The position numbers and the translations under genes are program-made. Of a stretch of 6,622 nt of DNA, positions 6,049-6,622 are shown one piece after another. The DNA comes from Mariprofundaceae bacterium (GTDB lineage: Bacteria > Pseudomonadota > Zetaproteobacteria > Mariprofundales > Mariprofundaceae). The first letter of the stretch is position 1. Every line of letters begins with the position of its first letter. The notes under the pieces were generated by a model. The model did not search any database and had not been told where the DNA came from. It saw only the letters and a program-made list of their open reading frames with translations. Location: NCBI GenBank assembly GCA_030950975.1, contig JAUZQL010000240.1:1-6622 (forward strand), written 5' to 3'.

Positions 6049-6622
6049 ATGAACCCAAGTCAGCAACGTCAATTATTATTGATTTTATACACCTGTTCGG
6101 GCATTACAGCTTTGGCGTATGAAGTTTTATGGACACGCATGTTGTCGTTGTTATTTGGCACATCCATTGTGGGTGTGGTGGTGACTGTTGCTGCTTTTAT
6201 GTTGGGCTTAGGTTTGGGTAGTTTTCTGGGTCATCGTTGGCAAATAGATATGAGAAAAAGCATATTTACACTGGCAGCGATTGAAATTTCCGTTGCTATC
6301 TATGCCGTTTTATTGCCCGTAATGATGCAAGGCTTGCAAGGGCTTTATTTGGGTTTGAATGATGTGGATACTTGGCAATTTTGGCAGGTTTGTTCTGCAT
6401 TATTGGTCTTGGCATTGCCTGCTTTAGCCTTGGGTTTTGCCTTTTCTTGGATGTTACGTGTTGGGCAATCATTCAAACTTTCATTGGGGCAATTGTATGG
6501 CTTCAACACCTTGGGTGGTGCATTGGGAGCATTATCCCCACTTTTATTGCGTCCGATCTTAGGTTGGCTTGCTGCTTTGCATGCCGTAGCAGGATTGGGT
6601 ATCTTGATTGGTGTCAGTTTGT
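6049..6622 (+). CDS. Fused transporter-like / spermidine synthase-like membrane protein, N-terminal part (partial)
   Basis: The 191 visible codons are strongly hydrophobic and give about six membrane segments (roughly 8-28, 36-60, 71-93, 112-133, 155-172 and 174-191). Family hallmarks are ALAYEVLWTRMLSLLFG at 21-37, GLGLGS at 53-58 and GQLYGFNTLGGALGAL at 147-162; these occur in the N-terminal membrane part of proteins that often carry a spermidine-synthase-like methyltransferase fold at the C-terminus. That second domain, if present, lies beyond the right edge, so the catalytic call cannot be tested here. It acts in the inner membrane; its substrate is not known. The ATG at 6049 has AAGGA at 6034-6038, 10 nt upstream. 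It is separated from rsmD by 156 bp and is probably its own unit or loosely attached to the operon. Confidence 0.82.
   Translation, partial: MNPSQQRQLLLILYTCSGITALAYEVLWTRMLSLLFGTSIVGVVVTVAAFMLGLGLGSFLGHRWQIDMRKSIFTLAAIEISVAIYAVLLPVMMQGLQGLYLGLNDVDTWQFWQVCSALLVLALPALALGFAFSWMLRVGQSFKLSLGQLYGFNTLGGALGALSPLLLRPILGWLAALHAVAGLGILIGVSL

Overview
This window looks like a chromosomal segment from a Gram-negative bacterium, most likely a proteobacterium. The base composition leans AT by eye (not computed). Two secreted M16 peptidase-family proteins sit directly upstream of a response regulator and the 16S rRNA methyltransferase gene rsmD, an arrangement at home in Proteobacteria. A finer assignment (gamma- or zetaproteobacterium, for example) is not supported by what can be read here. 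No mobile element, CRISPR array, tRNA or rRNA gene was seen, and codon use looks even across the window.

Layout. Positions 1-725 (minus strand) hold the N-terminal 241 codons of purH, which runs off the left edge. An 88-bp divergent spacer (726-813) carries a perfect 8-bp inverted repeat with 28 bp between its arms; one arm covers most of the purH Shine-Dalgarno sequence. From 814 to 5892 (plus strand) five tightly packed genes look like one operon: a four-CBS protein with a PAS-like tail (814-1836); a zinc-dependent M16 peptidase with a signal peptide (1833-3182); a zinc-site-less M16 partner with a signal peptide (3179-4480); a response regulator with a degenerate GGDEF domain (4487-5329); and rsmD (5341-5892). 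Two junctions are ATGA overlaps, one is an 8-base overlap-free gap of 6 nt, and the last gap is 11 nt. A 156-bp gap without a convincing terminator follows. At 6049 a membrane protein begins, the N-terminal half of a fused transporter-like/spermidine synthase-like protein, cut by the right edge.

How the genes may work together. The two M16 proteins are complementary: the first has the HxxEH...E zinc site but lacks the Arg/Tyr pair of the C-terminal half, while the second has lost every zinc ligand but keeps the Arg/Tyr pair. This is the expected division of labour in a heterodimeric M16B peptidase, here probably in the periplasm. The flanking cytoplasmic genes look regulatory: a nucleotide-binding-type CBS protein with a possible PAS sensor, and a response regulator whose output domain appears to have lost diguanylate cyclase activity. 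No histidine kinase lies in the window, and a functional link between the regulators and the peptidase is inferred from gene order only. The pathway genes purH and rsmD are ordinary housekeeping genes. The most unusual parts are the CBS-PAS protein and the degenerate GGDEF regulator; nothing here clearly amounts to a wholly new system.
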